The notes below the pieces were generated by a model. It searched no databases and had not been told where the DNA came from. It saw nothing but the letters and a program-made list of their open reading frames with translations. Below are positions 55,986 through 64,000 of a DNA stretch of 64,000 nucleotides, in pieces. Numbering within the stretch: position 1 is the first letter of the stretch; every line of letters starts with the position of its first letter. The stretch is from Rhodovastum atsumiense (GTDB lineage Bacteria > Pseudomonadota > Alphaproteobacteria > Acetobacterales > Acetobacteraceae), in assembly GCF_937425535.1 (NCBI RefSeq), contig NZ_OW485601.1, forward strand, positions 735,001 through 799,000, written 5' to 3'. Made by a program: the position numbers and the translations under genes.

Positions 55986-56207
55986 TCACCAGGTGATGCA
56001 GCGTCCCGGCCGCGCCCAGCCGCCGCGGCCGCGGGCGAGCATGGCATGGGGACGCTGGCAGACCGGCGCGGCGACGGCACCGGACCTGGATCCGCCATCC
56101 CGTCTGGCCTCGTGGCCCGGCGGGATGTCCTGGGCCTGACAGGCGGCCGACTCGCCGATCTCCGGTTGCGCCGCGGCTTCCGCCGGCGTTGCGCGCCTGC
56201 CCGGCAC
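55986..56207 (-). CDS. possible small protein coupled to the upstream gene
   Basis: A 73-codon frame whose GTG start overlaps the stop of the preceding gene as TAGTG, which could allow translational coupling. The sequence is Ala/Arg/Gly-rich, with Cys residues at mid-chain and near the end, and matches no family I know. It has no signal peptide. The coupling is the only argument for coding; it may equally be non-coding. The stretch between the panE-like stop and this gene is only about ten bases. Confidence 0.28.
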   Translation of the reverse strand: MPGRRATPAEAAAQPEIGESAACQAQDIPPGHEARRDGGSRSGAVAAPVCQRPHAMLARGRGGWARPGRCITW

Positions 56208-56632
56208 TACGCGATCACCACGTGCTGGACCGCCCCCGGCTCGCCATGCAGCAGGCGGGCGAGCGTGCCGTCGATCAGCGTGGTCAGCGGATCCAGGCGC
56301 TGCGACCGGTGCAGCTTGAGGCCGACCTCGCGCGCCGGATCGAACCGCTCGGTCGCGAGCGCCACGTCCTGGGTGATGCAGATTACCTCGTGGGCGTCGA
56401 TGCGGAAGAAGTCGCAGACCAGCCAGTCATTGTCCGGATGGAACCAGCGCCGCACGACATAGACCAGGCTGCCCGGCGGCAAGGCATGGCGCAGCCGCTC
56501 GATGGCCTGGCGACGATCATAGGCGTCGGCCGCCGGGGGGCGTTGCTCGGCGGCCACCGGGTCGGCGGGCCGGCGGAACGCGGCCAGCGTGACAACATTG
56601 CCGGGCCCGGCGAGAACGACAGAGCTGGTCAT
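56207..56632 (-). CDS. hypothetical protein
   Basis: A 141-residue cytosolic protein not recognised. The ATG at 56632 is preceded at about 12 bases by AGGAGGG. It is a mixed alpha/beta sequence: VVLAGPGNVVTLAAFRRP, then LPPGSLVYVVRRWFHPDNDWLVCDFFRIDAHEVICITQDV and LDPLTTLIDGTLARLLHGEPG. The spacing of strands and the WLVCDFF/DAHEV pairing give it the look of a small barrel, but no motif is diagnostic. It is isolated, with a possible small coupled gene behind it and AT-rich DNA in front. Confidence 0.6.
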   Translation of the reverse strand: MTSSVVLAGPGNVVTLAAFRRPADPVAAEQRPPAADAYDRRQAIERLRHALPPGSLVYVVRRWFHPDNDWLVCDFFRIDAHEVICITQDVALATERFDPAREVGLKLHRSQRLDPLTTLIDGTLARLLHGEPGAVQHVVIA

Positions 56633-56826
56633 TTGGCAAGCCCTCCTGGTCGCCGGCACGCGTGCCACCGCGCCGTGCGGGCAAACCATATCATCGGGCT
56701 CACGGGAGCGTGAATATTGAATCAGAAATTTACGATTTCAAAACTATTTTGATATTTATACAGAATCGAAATCGAACATAAATTTCATCACGATCCGGGA
56801 CATGTTACGGTTCCGGACTTGCCGCG

Positions 56827-58353
56827 TCAGCTTGCGGGACGCGGCCGTGCCAGCAGCAACGTGAGAGGCACTGCCAGGAAGAAGCAAAGCGCCATCACCA
56901 GCAACACATCATTGTATGCAAGCGTCAGCGCTTCCCGTCGCACCAGCAGGGCCAGCTTCTGCAGCGCCGCCCCGTCCCGGGCATGGGCGAAGGTCTGGCT
57001 CAGTCCGGCCAGGGCCTGGGTGGCCACCGGCCGCACCCAGCTCACCTGTTCATGCAGGTGCAGCGTGTGCAGCGCCGTGCGCGTGGTGGCCAGCGTGCCG
57101 ATCATGGCGATGCCGACGGCCCCGCCAAGGTTGCGCATCAGGTTATAGAGCCCGGACGCGTTCTTGAGCGCGGCCGGCGGCAGCGTGCCGAGCGCGAGCG
57201 CATTGGTCGGCACGAACAGGAACATCAGCGCGAAGCCGCGCAACGCCTGTGGCCCGAACAATTCCCAGAACGCCGACTGGTTGGTCAGATGCGCCAGCCA
57301 CCAGAAGGAGGCGCCGCAGGTCGCCAGCCCGAAGGCCAGCATCACCCGCAAATCGAGCACCCGCACCAGCCGCCCGGCCAGCGGCGCGGTCAGGAACTGG
57401 GCAACGCCGGTGACGAAGACGGTGGCGCCGATCTGCATGCTGTCGTAGCCGCGCACCCGCCCCAGGAACAGCGGCACCACATAGACCGCTCCATAGAGGC
57501 CAATGCCGATCACTGCCGAGAACAGGCAGCCGAAGGCGAAATTGCGGTCGTGGAAGGCGCGCAACTGCACCAGCGGCTCGCGGTGGGTCAGCATGCGGTG
57601 GAAGAACAGCACCGCCGCCACCGCGGCGACCACGCTGAAGCCGGTGATCGCGTCGTCCTCGAACCAGTCGTTCCGCTCGCCTTCCTCCAGCACGTATTCG
57701 AGGCTGCCGAGGAAAGCCGCCATCAGCGCGAGGCCGGTATAGTCGAAGCGGCGCAGCAGGCCGGGCTCCGGGCGGTCGATGTCGATCAGGGCCCAGACGC
57801 CGGCGGCGACGGCCAGCCCGACCGGCAGGTTGATCAGGAACAGCCAGTGCCAGGACATCGCCTGGGTCAACCAGCCGCCGAGCGTGGGACCGATGGTCGG
57901 CGCCAGCGTCGCCGTCAGCCCGATCAGCACCGACATCTGCGCCCGCCGTGCCGGCGGGAACATCAGGAAGGCGGTGGCGAACACCGTGGGGATCATGCCA
58001 CCGCCGAGGAAACCCTGCAGCGCGCGGAAGGCGATCATCGCCTCCAGCGAGGTGGCGGTGGCGCACAGCGCCGAGGCCAGGGTGAAGCCAAGCGCGCTGA
58101 GCACGTAGAAGACCCGCGTGGACAGCGCCCGCGAGAGGAACCCCGACAGCGGGATCATCACGATCTCGGCGATCAGGTAGCTGGTCTGCACCCAGGCGGC
58201 CTCGTCGGGGCTGGCCGACAGCCCGGCCTGGATCTCGGCGATCGAGGCGCTGACGATCTGGATGTCCAGGATCGCCATGAACATGCCGACGACCATGCAC
58301 ATGAAGCCGAGATTGTCGCGCCAGGTCAGCGCATGCGGCATGCCCGGGGCCAT
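56827..58353 (-). CDS. DHA2 family MFS multidrug exporter (EmrB/QacA type)
   Basis: A 508-residue transporter with fourteen predicted transmembrane segments. It has FMAILDIQIVSASIAEIQAGL, RALQGFLGGGMIPTVFATAF, the motif-C segment LAPTIGPTLGGWL and the tail typical of EmrB-type proton-driven drug pumps. With the EmrA-like gene directly upstream (gap of a few bases) and an outer-membrane channel presumably encoded elsewhere, it would form a tripartite pump. Both are probably repressed by the divergent TetR protein. Confidence 0.92.
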   Translation of the reverse strand: MAPGMPHALTWRDNLGFMCMVVGMFMAILDIQIVSASIAEIQAGLSASPDEAAWVQTSYLIAEIVMIPLSGFLSRALSTRVFYVLSALGFTLASALCATATSLEAMIAFRALQGFLGGGMIPTVFATAFLMFPPARRAQMSVLIGLTATLAPTIGPTLGGWLTQAMSWHWLFLINLPVGLAVAAGVWALIDIDRPEPGLLRRFDYTGLALMAAFLGSLEYVLEEGERNDWFEDDAITGFSVVAAVAAVLFFHRMLTHREPLVQLRAFHDRNFAFGCLFSAVIGIGLYGAVYVVPLFLGRVRGYDSMQIGATVFVTGVAQFLTAPLAGRLVRVLDLRVMLAFGLATCGASFWWLAHLTNQSAFWELFGPQALRGFALMFLFVPTNALALGTLPPAALKNASGLYNLMRNLGGAVGIAMIGTLATTRTALHTLHLHEQVSWVRPVATQALAGLSQTFAHARDGAALQKLALLVRREALTLAYNDVLLVMALCFFLAVPLTLLLARPRPAS

Positions 58354-58356
58354 GGG

Positions 58357-59541
58357 TCAGTCGCCCCGCCGCACCCCCAGCGTCGCGGCGGCGACCCCGA
58401 TCAGCCCCACCGGGCCGGTGCCGCCGGCGCGCGTGTCCACCTCGGCGGTAACCGACAGCCCCGCGCGCAGCCAGCTCACCCGCTCCGCCTCGCCCGGCGC
58501 CAGCACGATCTTCACCGGCACGCGCTGCACCACCTTGGTGAAATTGCCGGTGGCGTTCTCCGGCGGCAGCAGCGAGAACAGCGCCCCGGTCGCGGGGGCG
58601 AGGCTGTCCACCCGGCCGGTGACCGCGGCGGCGCTGTCGATGTCCGGCACCAGCCGCACCACCTGCCCGGACCGCATGGCGCGAAGCTGGGTCTCCTTGA
58701 AATTGGCGACCACGAACAGCCGCGCCGGCGGCGGCGCCAGGGCGATCAGCAATTGCCCGGGCGCGACATGCTGGCCGAGCTGGGCCGCGCGATTGCCGAC
58801 CACGCCATCGAAGGGCGCGCGGATCGCGGTGTAGGACAGGTTGTTCTCGGCCAGCCGCAAGGCGGCCTCGGCGCCGACCCGGCGCGCCTCCGCCTGCGTC
58901 ACCTGCGCCTCGGCCACCGCCAGCGCATGAGTGGCGGCGGCATTCTGCGCCCGCGCCGAAGCCTGCGCCGCCTCGGCCTTGCGCAGGTCGGCGACCGCCT
59001 GGTCGTTGGCCTGTCGGGATGTCCATCCCGGCCCGACCAGGGCGGCGGCGCGGTTCGCCTCGGCGGCGGCACGGGTGCGCTCGGCGGTGGCCTGGGCCAT
59101 CAGCGCCTCGGACTGGGCGATCGCCGCGCGGCTCTGCTCGACCTGCCGGCGGGTGGTGGCGACCGCCGCCACCGCCTCGGCCGCCGTCCCGCGCGCCTGG
59201 TCCAGCTTCGCCGCCCAGTCGCGGGGATCGAGCAGCACCAGCGGATCCCCCGCCCGCACCGCCTGGTTGTCGGTCACCGGGATGGCGATGACCTCGCCCT
59301 CGATGCGCGAGGACAGCACCGCGATGTCGCCCTGCACATAGGCGTTGTCGGTGGCCTCGATCCAGCGCCCCTCGACCAGCCACCAGCGTCCGGCGAGCCC
59401 GGCCGCGACCAGCGCGGCCAGCATCAGGCCACCCCGCAACAGGCGGCGACGCAACCGGGAGGAAGACGGCACGGCAGACGGGACAGCGGCCGCGCTGCGG
59501 GCATCCGGCACGGCGGCAGGCTTCTCGGAGACGGCGTTCAT
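58357..59541 (-). CDS. HlyD/EmrA family membrane fusion protein
   Basis: A 394-residue periplasmic adaptor. A cytosolic N-terminal tail is followed by one transmembrane helix about 38-55, a lipoyl half-motif (NAYVQGDIAVLSSRIEGEVIAIPVTDNQAVRAGDPLVLLDP), a long coiled coil about 110-215 and the second half APFDGVVGNRAAQLGQHVAPGQLLIALAP with a beta-barrel domain. It pairs with the EmrB-type pump. Start at 59541 is chosen for the usual length; a longer frame has no better support. The operator for the divergent TetR lies just upstream. Confidence 0.92.
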   Translation of the reverse strand: MNAVSEKPAAVPDARSAAAVPSAVPSSSRLRRRLLRGGLMLAALVAAGLAGRWWLVEGRWIEATDNAYVQGDIAVLSSRIEGEVIAIPVTDNQAVRAGDPLVLLDPRDWAAKLDQARGTAAEAVAAVATTRRQVEQSRAAIAQSEALMAQATAERTRAAAEANRAAALVGPGWTSRQANDQAVADLRKAEAAQASARAQNAAATHALAVAEAQVTQAEARRVGAEAALRLAENNLSYTAIRAPFDGVVGNRAAQLGQHVAPGQLLIALAPPPARLFVVANFKETQLRAMRSGQVVRLVPDIDSAAAVTGRVDSLAPATGALFSLLPPENATGNFTKVVQRVPVKIVLAPGEAERVSWLRAGLSVTAEVDTRAGGTGPVGLIGVAAATLGVRRGD

Positions 59542-59616
59542 GGCGGGATCCCGCGGTGCAGCGGAGCTTCGGAGACTGGCGACACTGACGATGCACCATC
59601 GTTCCGTCAAGGGTAA

Positions 59617-59631
59617 ACTGAACCGTTCAGT
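59617..59631. promoter_or_regulatory. palindromic operator between efflux operon and TetR gene
   Basis: ACTGAAC, one base, GTTCAGT: a perfect 15-bp palindrome in the 135-bp divergent region, embedded in AAACTGAACCGTTCAGTTC. This type of site is commonly bound by AcrR/TetR-family repressors, and the TetR gene lies 45 bp away. Repression of both directions and autoregulation are inferred. Confidence 0.5.
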
Positions 59632-59676
59632 TCAGTTACTGATTGACCCCCGGACCGGCTCTGGCAGAGTGGGCGC

Positions 59677-60306
59677 ATGGATCGCCCCCCTCCGCCCCCC
59701 GAGACCCCTTCCCCCAAGCGCCAGCAGATCGAGCGGGCCGCCGAGGCGTTGTTCCTCGCCCAGGGCTACGGCGCGGTCAGCATGGACCAGATCGCCCGCA
59801 CCGCCGGCGTTTCCAAGGCGACGCTGTACGCGCATTTCGAATCCAAGGAGCGCCTGTTCGCCAGCATCGTCGCCGAGCGGAAGCGCGAAAGCGCGGTGGA
59901 GGAAGCGCTTTTTCCCGACGAGGTCAGCGACCTGCCCGCGGTGCTGCAGGCGATCGGCCAGCGCCTGCTGCGCTTCCTGCTGCAGCCCCCGACCCTGGCG
60001 ATCTACCGCGTCGCCATCGCCGAGAGCGGCCGCTTCCCCGAGCTTGGCCGGGCGCTGTACGAGGGCGGTCCGCAGCGCTTCTGCCAGCGCTTCGCCGCCT
60101 GGCTGGACATGCTGGCGACGCGCGGGATGGTGGCGACGGCGGATCCATTGGTGGCGGCCCACCAGTTCACCGCGCTGCTGCGGGCCGATGTGTTCCTGCG
60201 CGCGAGCCTCGCCGTGCCGCCGCTGCCCGACGATGCCGAGATCGACACAACCGTGGCGGCGGCGGTAGAGACCTGGCTGCGCGCCTTCGCCCCACCGGCG
60301 CGCTAG
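59677..60306 (+). CDS. TetR/AcrR family regulator
   Basis: A 209-residue repressor. The helix-turn-helix is visible as [46 protein letters not shown]; the rest is an all-helical TetR_C-like ligand domain with [20 protein letters not shown], common in regulators of drug pumps. Start at 59677. It is divergent from the EmrAB-type operon and 30 bp upstream of an EmrE-like gene, so it probably controls both. Confidence 0.92.
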   Translation: MDRPPPPPETPSPKRQQIERAAEALFLAQGYGAVSMDQIARTAGVSKATLYAHFESKERLFASIVAERKRESAVEEALFPDEVSDLPAVLQAIGQRLLRFLLQPPTLAIYRVAIAESGRFPELGRALYEGGPQRFCQRFAAWLDMLATRGMVATADPLVAAHQFTALLRADVFLRASLAVPPLPDDAEIDTTVAAAVETWLRAFAPPAR

Positions 60307-60338
60307 GACATCCCCCGCTCCCGAATGGAGACGCAGAC

Positions 60339-60668
60339 ATGGCCTGGCTCTGGCTTGCGATCGCGATCGTCTTCGAAGTCATCGCCACCTCCGCCCTGCG
60401 CGCGACCGCGGGGTTCACCCGGCTGCTGCCTTCGCTGCTGGTCGTCCTGGGCTATGGCGGCGCCTTCTTCTTCCTGTCCCGCACGCTGGACAGCATTCCC
60501 GTCGGCATCGCCTATGCCGTGTGGTCGGGCGCGGGCATCGTGCTGATCTCGGTGATCGCCTGGGCAATGTTCGGCCAGACGCTCGACCGCCCGGCGCTGC
60601 TCGGGATGGGGTTGATCGTCGCGGGCGTGCTGACGATCAACCTGTTCTCCACCTCGTCCGCGCACTGA
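60339..60668 (+). CDS. SMR family multidrug transporter (EmrE-like)
   Basis: A 109-residue protein with four transmembrane helices. [36 protein letters not shown] carries the essential Glu13; [23 protein letters not shown] is the conserved helix-3 motif of EmrE/QacC (IAYAVWSG). It exports lipophilic cations with H+. Its ATG follows GGAG and it lies 32 bp after the TetR gene on the same strand, likely in one unit. Confidence 0.9.
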   Translation: MAWLWLAIAIVFEVIATSALRATAGFTRLLPSLLVVLGYGGAFFFLSRTLDSIPVGIAYAVWSGAGIVLISVIAWAMFGQTLDRPALLGMGLIVAGVLTINLFSTSSAH

Positions 60669-60685
60669 TCCCGCGGCCGCCGCGC

Positions 60686-61750
60686 TCAGGCGAGCGCGGC
60701 GCGGATCACCTGCAGGGCCTCGTCGATCTGCGCGCGCGTCACGTCCAGATGCGTGCAGGCGCGGCCCCGATGGGTGCTGCTGATCGAGAAGTTCACCCCG
60801 TGCGACCGCACCCGCGCGTACAATTCCGCGGCGGTCAGCCCGGTACCCCGGGTGTCGAAGAACACCAGATTGGTCTCCGGCGCCTCGACGGTCAGGCCGG
60901 GAATCTGCGCGAGGCCACGGGCCAGCGCCTTCGCGTTGTCATGGTCCTCGGCCAGGCGGTCGACATGGTGGTCGAGCGCATACAGGCAGGCGGCGGCGCA
61001 GATGCCGGCCTGGCGCATCGCCCCGCCCATGCGCTGCTTCCATTTCCAGGCCGCGTCGATGAAGTCGCGGCTGCCGGCCAGCACGGCGCCGAGCGGGGCC
61101 CCGAGCCCCTTGGTGAAGTCGAGCCAGACGCTGTCGTAGCCGGCCGCCATCTCCCGCGCCGGAATGCCGGTGGCGACCACCGCGTTCATCAGCCGCGCGC
61201 CGTCCATGTGGGTGGCCAGCCCCGCTTCCTGCGCGATCGCGGCAACCTCGTTCAGCACGGCGAGCGGCCAGATCGTGCCGCCGCCGGCATTGGCGGTCTG
61301 CTCGACTTCCAGCAATGCCTGCGGCGGGGCGTTGCGGGTGCGCGGCCGCAGCGCCGCCCGCACCGCGGCGGCGTCGAACTGCCCGCCCGGCCCGGGCAGC
61401 GGCGTGATCTGCGCCCCCGCCAGCGCGGCCGCACCGCCGCCTTCGCTGGTGAGGATATGGGAGGTTCCGTGCGCGAGGATCTCGTCGCCCGGCCGGCAAT
61501 GCGTGATGATGGCAATCTGGTTGCACATGGTGCCGCTGGGCAGGAACATCGCCGCTTCCTTGCCCAGCAACGACGCCATGCGCTCGCACAGCGCGTTCAC
61601 CGTGGGATCGAGGCCGGCCTGCTCGTCGCCGACCTCCGCCTCCACCATCGCCGCCTTCATGGCCGCGGTCGGCCGGGTCTGCGTATCGGAATAAAGATTG
61701 ATGCGAACCGGCGGCAGGGCAGGATCGGGGTGCAGGGGCGCGTACAGCAT
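60686..61750 (-). CDS. ltaE: low-specificity L-threonine aldolase
   Basis: A 354-residue PLP enzyme of the beta-eliminating lyase fold. It reads NLYSDTQTRPTAAMKAAMVEAEVGDEQAGLDPTVNALCERMASLLGKEAAMFLPSGTMCNQIAI, ATHMDGARLMNA, WLDFTKGLGAPLGA with the PLP lysine and STHRGRACTHLDV. It cleaves threonine or allo-threonine to glycine and acetaldehyde. Start at 61750 gives the usual N-terminus. It converges on the EmrE-like gene, and the YjbQ gene follows it upstream on the same strand. Confidence 0.92.
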   Translation of the reverse strand: MLYAPLHPDPALPPVRINLYSDTQTRPTAAMKAAMVEAEVGDEQAGLDPTVNALCERMASLLGKEAAMFLPSGTMCNQIAIITHCRPGDEILAHGTSHILTSEGGGAAALAGAQITPLPGPGGQFDAAAVRAALRPRTRNAPPQALLEVEQTANAGGGTIWPLAVLNEVAAIAQEAGLATHMDGARLMNAVVATGIPAREMAAGYDSVWLDFTKGLGAPLGAVLAGSRDFIDAAWKWKQRMGGAMRQAGICAAACLYALDHHVDRLAEDHDNAKALARGLAQIPGLTVEAPETNLVFFDTRGTGLTAAELYARVRSHGVNFSISSTHRGRACTHLDVTRAQIDEALQVIRAALA

Positions 61751-61826
61751 GGGGCAACTCACGGCAGTAAAACCATAGCAAAGCAGCAACCGTTGGCAGG
61801 CGCCAGACCGGCCGCCCCGGGGCCAG

Positions 61827-62246
61827 CTATTCGCCGATCAGATGCAACACCACCTCGCGCTGGTGCGGCGTGGTGCGATGTTCCCAGAGATAGACGCCCT
61901 GCCACGTGCCAAGCACCAGTTCCCCCTCGACAATGGGAACCGAAAGCTGGGTCTGGGTCAGGGCGGCGCGGATATGGGCCGGCATGTCGTCCGGCCCCTC
62001 AACGTCATGCACGTAGCGTCCACGCCCGTCGGGGGCGAGACGGGCGAAGAAGCTTTCGAGATCGGCGCGCACGTCGGGATCGGCATTCTCCTGCACCAGC
62101 AGCGAGCAGGAGGTGTGCCGGCACCAGATCGTGAGCAAGCCGGTGGCGATGCCGCGCCCGCCGGCAAAACGGCGCAACGCCGCGGTGATCTCGAAGAAGC
62201 CGCGGCCGTGCGTGGCGACGGCGAGGGTTTCCACGACCTGAAGCAT
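61827..62246 (-). CDS. YjbQ family protein (UPF0047)
   Basis: A 139-residue YjbQ-type protein. Motifs: THGRGFFEITAALRRF, LTIWCRHTSCSLLVQENADPDVRADLESFF and GTWQGVYLWEHR. Members can show weak thiamine-phosphate synthase activity in vitro; the true function is uncertain. The start at 62246 follows GGGGAGACG. It forms a same-strand pair with threonine aldolase, with about 75 bp between. Confidence 0.88.
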   Translation of the reverse strand: MLQVVETLAVATHGRGFFEITAALRRFAGGRGIATGLLTIWCRHTSCSLLVQENADPDVRADLESFFARLAPDGRGRYVHDVEGPDDMPAHIRAALTQTQLSVPIVEGELVLGTWQGVYLWEHRTTPHQREVVLHLIGE

Positions 62247-62419
62247 GGCGTCTCCCCTGGCGTGCGGCGGCGCTTCCATGACGGGACGCCGACGATGGCG
62301 GGCATGTTGCACCCCAACGGGCAGGTTGCGCCATGGCCGCATCTCCCTCCCTCGATCGCGCGGTATCATTCCCCTTCAAGATGCTTGCTCCGCCCGGCGC
62401 GGGGGGCGACACTCCCAGT

Positions 62420-63157
62420 ATGGAAACGACACAAACCCTCGTCCTGACCGGCGCCAGTCGAGGCATCGGGCATGCGACGGCCCGCGCCTTCGCCGAGGAC
62501 GGCTGGCGCGTCATCACCGTCTCCCGCCAACCGTTCTCGCCGCGCTGTCCGTGGGCGGGCGGACCACAGGACCATGTGCAATGCGACCTCGGCGACCCGG
62601 TGTCGCTCGGCGTCGGCATCGCCGAGATCCGCTCGCGGCTGACCAACGGGCGGCTGGACGCGCTGGTCAACAACGCCGGCATCTCGCCCAAAGGCCCCGA
62701 CGGGTCGCGGCTGGGCGTGCTGGATACCGACCTCGCGGGCTGGATCAGCGTTTTCAGCGTCAACATCTTCGCCGTGGCCCTGCTCGCCCGCGGGCTGATC
62801 GAACCGCTGTCGGCGGCCCAGGGCACGATCGTGAACGTCACCTCGATCGCCGGATCGCGCGTGCACCCCTATGCCGGCGCGGCCTATGCGTGCTCCAAGG
62901 CGGCGCTGCTGACGCTAACGCGCGAGATGGCGGCGGAATTCGCCCCGCGCGGGGTGCGGACCAACGCGATCAGCCCGGGCGAGATCGACACCGCGATTCT
63001 CTCGCCGGGCACCGCCGCCTTCGCCGAGCGCGAGGTGCCGATGCGCCGGCTCGGCCGCACCGAGGAAGTGGCGGCGGCCATCCGTTTCCTGTGCGGGCCG
63101 CAGGCAAGCTACGTCAACGGGGCGGAACTGCACATCAACGGCGGCCAGCACGTCTGA
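62420..63157 (+). CDS. SDR family oxidoreductase
   Basis: A 245-residue short-chain dehydrogenase/reductase. Cofactor motif VLTGASRGIGHATARAFAE, NNAG, catalytic Ser in NVTSIAGS, Tyr/Lys in YACSKAALLTLTREMA, then NAISPGEIDTAILSPG and the C-terminal ASYVNGAELHINGG. NAD(P) preference and substrate are not evident; SR after TGAS-type motifs often favours NADP. Start at 62420 is at the beginning of the domain. Its last 49 bp overlap the convergent EEP-family gene. Confidence 0.88.
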   Translation: METTQTLVLTGASRGIGHATARAFAEDGWRVITVSRQPFSPRCPWAGGPQDHVQCDLGDPVSLGVGIAEIRSRLTNGRLDALVNNAGISPKGPDGSRLGVLDTDLAGWISVFSVNIFAVALLARGLIEPLSAAQGTIVNVTSIAGSRVHPYAGAAYACSKAALLTLTREMAAEFAPRGVRTNAISPGEIDTAILSPGTAAFAEREVPMRRLGRTEEVAAAIRFLCGPQASYVNGAELHINGGQHV

Positions 63158-63840
63158 AGGCGGATCTCGCCGAGCAACGGCAGGTGGTCGGAGGCGCCGG
63201 CGGCGCCACGGTCGACCTGCCAGCCCGCGAGCAGCCCGGCGGGACGGGCGAAGATGCGATCGAGCGGCAGGATCGGGAAGGCGGCAGGGAAGGTGCGCGC
63301 CCGCGTCCATGCCGGCAGCACCCGGCGCAGCCGGCGCCAGACCGGGCCGCGCCCGATCCAGTCATTGAGATCACCCAGCAGCAGCAACGGATCCGGCGTC
63401 GCCGCCGCCAGCCGCGCGAGCATGTCGCCCTGGCATCGCCGCTCCGCCGCGGCGAGGCCGAGATGGGTCGACAGCACGTGCAGCGGCCCGACCGGCGTCG
63501 CGATCCGGGCCGCGAGCACGCAGCGCGGCTCCCGCCCCGGCACCGACAGGTCATGGATCCGCGTGTCGTGGATCGGCCAGCGGCTGGCCAGGAGATGGCC
63601 ATAGCCGCCCGTCCCTTCCCACATGGTCACGGCGGTGGCGGCATGGCGGCCGCAGGCCTCGCACAGCGTGGCAAAGACACCGGGACGCGCACGCCCTTCG
63701 ACTTCCTGCAAGGCGACGATCTCGGAGTCATGGTGCCGGACGGTGGCGATGATCCGCTCCAGGTCGAACCGGTCGTCGAGCCCGACGCCGCCATGGATGT
63801 TCCAGGTCAGGACGCGCACCGTCCCTGGGTCCCGCGTCAC
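63109..63840 (-). CDS. endonuclease/exonuclease/phosphatase family protein
   Basis: A 243-residue enzyme of the EEP superfamily. Motifs: VRVLTWNIHGGVGLD, EIVALQEVEG (metal Glu), VLSTHLGLAAAERR, LLLLGDLNDWIGRGPVWRRL and GASDHLPLLGEIRL (Asp-His pair). Small bacterial members are phosphodiesterases or sphingomyelinase-like proteins; the substrate is unknown. GTG start at 63840 overlaps the upstream gene's stop (GTGA). The C-terminal end is antisense to the SDR gene end. Confidence 0.85.
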   Translation of the reverse strand: MTRDPGTVRVLTWNIHGGVGLDDRFDLERIIATVRHHDSEIVALQEVEGRARPGVFATLCEACGRHAATAVTMWEGTGGYGHLLASRWPIHDTRIHDLSVPGREPRCVLAARIATPVGPLHVLSTHLGLAAAERRCQGDMLARLAAATPDPLLLLGDLNDWIGRGPVWRRLRRVLPAWTRARTFPAAFPILPLDRIFARPAGLLAGWQVDRGAAGASDHLPLLGEIRLQTCWPPLMCSSAPLT

Positions 63841-64000
63841 ACCTTCCGCCGCAGCCGGCCGAGCAGGCGCTGCAGCCCCCAGGACAGCCCGCCCCAGGTC
63901 CCCAGCAGGAGCAGGAAGATGCCGATGTCGCCCGCGCCGGGATCGGTGACGATGCGGGTCAGGCGGTCGCCGAGCAAGGACATCAGCAGGATGCCGGGCA
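63837..64000 (-). CDS. membrane protein, C-terminal part
   Basis: Frame open from the window edge to a TGA at 63837. The visible residues contain PGILLMSLLGDRLTRI, a hydrophobic segment DIGIFLLLLGTWGGLSWGLQ and end in a basic tail (LLGRLRRKV). It looks like the last transmembrane helix of a small membrane protein; family unknown because the start is outside the window. It is translationally coupled to the EEP gene. Confidence 0.5.
   Translation of the reverse strand, partial: PGILLMSLLGDRLTRIVTDPGAGDIGIFLLLLGTWGGLSWGLQRLLGRLRRKV

Noticed and set aside
56983-59616. 877-codon open frame on the plus strand
   Set aside because: Antisense shadow of the EmrB- and EmrA-like genes, with the same low-complexity composition.

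Overview
The window is high-GC DNA from an alphaproteobacterium, most likely of the Acetobacteraceae or a close relative. This rests on gene order and family content (dusB-ntrB-ntrC-ntrY-ntrX, a fused ispDF, hfq-hflX, rpmF-plsX-fabH-ihfA-merR, nrdR-ribD-ribE-ribBX-ribH-nusB-thiL, an NdvA-type glucan exporter). It is mostly chromosomal housekeeping DNA. I see no phage, insertion sequence, CRISPR array, rRNA or plasmid functions. One tRNA, tRNA-Pro(GGG), is present.

Layout. 1-8 kb: the end of a YqhA-like membrane protein, a secreted protein of unknown function, a GyrI-like protein, a MATE exporter, an RraA-like protein, an NnrU-like membrane protein, a free-standing Cache protein, a dienelactone-hydrolase-like protein and hemB. 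8-10.5 kb: inositol-monophosphatase-like protein, hflX and hfq on the minus strand. 11-15.6 kb: a thiamine-diphosphate enzyme, a HTD2/MaoC-like hydratase and a Cache chemoreceptor. 15.6-19.1 kb: the most unusual locus, a Gln-rich, nearly uncharged repeat protein followed by a subtilisin-fold protein whose catalytic Ser is Gly, downstream of about 700 bp of AT-rich DNA with palindromes. 19.1-28.1 kb: the nitrogen two-component genes ntrX, ntrY, ntrC, ntrB and dusB, with ispDF divergent. 28.1-38 kb: a ubiquinone-type hydroxylase with a glyoxalase-fold partner, a Kef-type antiporter with cutA, an acyl-CoA dehydrogenase, a small lipoprotein and an unpaired DctB-like sensor kinase. 38-42 kb: NdvA exporter, a guanidinium-exporter-like SMR protein and a CarD regulator with a strong terminator. 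42-47.5 kb: the lipid and ribosome cluster with a bc1-complex chaperone and bamE. 47.5-55 kb: thiL, nusB, riboflavin genes, nrdR, glyA and rpiB. 55-64 kb: a ketopantoate-reductase-like gene, an EmrAB-type efflux pair facing its TetR regulator and an EmrE-like gene, a threonine aldolase, a YjbQ protein, an SDR, an EEP-family nuclease/phosphatase and the end of a membrane protein.

Two things stand out. First, the Gln-rich protein plus pseudo-subtilase pair looks like a two-gene module of unknown function. Second, three intergenic loci (about 7776-8005, 26765-26914, 48520-48749) carry members of one mosaic repeat family made of strings of GC-rich hairpins around a long inverted repeat. The modules are reordered and inverted between copies, which suggests an actively rearranging element. 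Smaller points are a ThDP enzyme lacking the usual catalytic Glu, a RibBX-type protein without the RibA zinc cysteines, and an NtrX without a GAFTGA loop.
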